A stretch of DNA of 64,000 nucleotides from Lachnospiraceae bacterium 10-1 (lineage in GTDB: Bacteria > Bacillota > Clostridia > Lachnospirales > Lachnospiraceae), in assembly GCA_000403495.2 (NCBI GenBank), contig KE159819.1, forward strand, positions 118,066-182,065, given 5' to 3'. This document shows positions 63,238-64,000 of this stretch, one piece after another. Within the stretch, counting starts at the first letter, position 1. The number at the start of each line of letters is the position of its first letter. The position numbers and the translations under genes are program-made. The notes beneath the pieces were generated by a model that did not search any database, was not told the DNA's origin, and worked only from the letters and a program-made list of their open reading frames with translations.

Positions 63238-64000
63238 ATGGTATCAATTGCACTTTGGAGTTTTGCAGTTTTTATGGCATCGGTTTTTGCCGGGCTGCTG
63301 ACGGGGATTACACTTACCCCCAAATATAAAGGGACGATAAGGGCCATTTTCTGGACCATCGGGGCCATCTTGGGATATAGCATGGCGTTTGTGAGTTATT
63401 CTGTTAATCTGTACAATGACGCGGTGGGGATTCTGGGGCTTTCTGCTCTTGTGTGTATTGTGCCGCAGTTTTTATATAAGGACAGCTGGTCTACCAAACT
63501 TACAATTTCATTGATGGCCTGTCTGATTGCCAATGTGAGTACATTTATGTTCTGCGGAACCACGGATACCCTTCTTGGACCGGCTCTTGGATTGATTAAA
63601 GAAAGCCCTTATGATACGCCGAATCTGATTTTTTTTATAGGGATTAAACTTTTTGTTTATGCAATTCTTTCAGTTTTGTATGCACGTTTTCTGAAAAAGA
63701 CCATACACCGTACCATTGAGGCGGTAGGAGGCAAAATGATGGTGTTCCTCCCTGCACTGTTTATCTCGGTGATAGGTTTTTACTTCATTAATCTTGTGTC
63801 AAACGGTGTGGGGATTTATCCCGATAACCCCTGGTTCTTTTTGTTGTATATTACAGTGTGTCTGATATTTGTGGTTGAATTTTGGATGATCTTTTATTCC
63901 ATCAACCAGAGCGCAAAGACCATAAAAACAGCAGCGGAACTGAACGTGGCCACCAATATCCAGAAGTCTATGCTTCCCTGCATTTTTCCGGCTTTCCCGG
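63238..64000 (+). CDS. membrane protein with SpoIIE/RsbU-type linker, partial at right edge
   Basis: The first 254 codons are present and the frame runs off the window. About seven predicted membrane segments (residues 3-225) are followed by a cytoplasmic helix ELNVATNIQKSMLPCIFPAFP, the classic junction that leads into an RsbU/SpoIIE-type PP2C phosphatase domain. The phosphatase itself lies outside, so that part is inferred. It would dephosphorylate the STAS protein encoded at 58655 in response to a membrane or extracellular signal. AAGGAGAG is 10 nt before ATG 63238; an ATG at 63231 is in another frame. It starts 17 nt after the NRPS gene. Confidence 0.8.
   Translation, partial: MVSIALWSFAVFMASVFAGLLTGITLTPKYKGTIRAIFWTIGAILGYSMAFVSYSVNLYNDAVGILGLSALVCIVPQFLYKDSWSTKLTISLMACLIANVSTFMFCGTTDTLLGPALGLIKESPYDTPNLIFFIGIKLFVYAILSVLYARFLKKTIHRTIEAVGGKMMVFLPALFISVIGFYFINLVSNGVGIYPDNPWFFLLYITVCLIFVVEFWMIFYSINQSAKTIKTAAELNVATNIQKSMLPCIFPAFP

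Overview
The window is chromosomal DNA of a low-to-mid GC, spore-forming, anaerobic Gram-positive bacterium, most likely a gut Lachnospiraceae (Clostridium cluster XIVa). The gene order ispE / FadR-type GntR / small exported protein / murI / DUF1934, the strong AAGGAGG ribosome sites, a Csp-like subtilisin, NlpC/P60 hydrolase, cellobiose phosphorylase and several CUT1 sugar ABC importers all fit this. No rRNA, tRNA, prophage, transposase or CRISPR array is visible.

Layout. 1-8.4 kb: housekeeping and envelope genes (ispE, murI, a PPIase lipoprotein, a coiled-coil NlpC/P60 hydrolase, a ClpX-type ATPase). 8.4-19.8 kb: an IclR-regulated catabolic operon (Zn dehydrogenase, M24 protein, mutarotase-like protein, DapA-family aldolase, enolase-superfamily dehydratase, CUT1 importer, GH36 alpha-galactosidase) that reads like a non-phosphorylative sugar or sugar-acid route. 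19.8-27.1 kb: Csp-like protease, LspA-like protein, GntR/ABC exporter operon, carbamate kinase, MetNI without MetQ. 27.2-39.1 kb: a beta-glucoside locus: GH94 cellobiose phosphorylase divergent from a LacI regulator with two matching candidate operators, a CUT1 importer, an esterase, a MATE pump and a GH2 enzyme. 39.2-40.8 kb: a structured repeat element, PAP2 phosphatase and YlmH-like S4 protein. 40.8-49.9 kb: a sialic acid (nan) locus: YhcH, ROK kinase, NanE, NanA, SGNH esterase, RpiR regulator, YesL-like protein and CUT1 importer, but no sialidase. 50.0-53.4 kb: a second copy of the structured element, then carB without carA.

53.5-64.0 kb is the most unusual region. It holds a LytTR response regulator, an RsbW-like anti-sigma ATPase, a small Cys-rich protein, an amino-acid ABC protein made of SBP modules fused to a permease, its ATPase fused to a degenerate RsbW-like domain, a STAS anti-anti-sigma protein, a one-module NRPS (C-A-T-reductase) and the start of a membrane protein with a SpoIIE/RsbU-type linker. 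Together these suggest a partner-switching circuit wired to amino-acid uptake and to production of a peptide or acyl-amino aldehyde.

Two families of non-coding repeats were found: a 39-nt palindromic repeat (four copies, two of them in perfect tandem register) and a 166-176 nt nested-hairpin element (two copies) whose 21-bp stems differ completely in sequence but keep their pairing. All functional calls are from reading the sequence; no database search was run.
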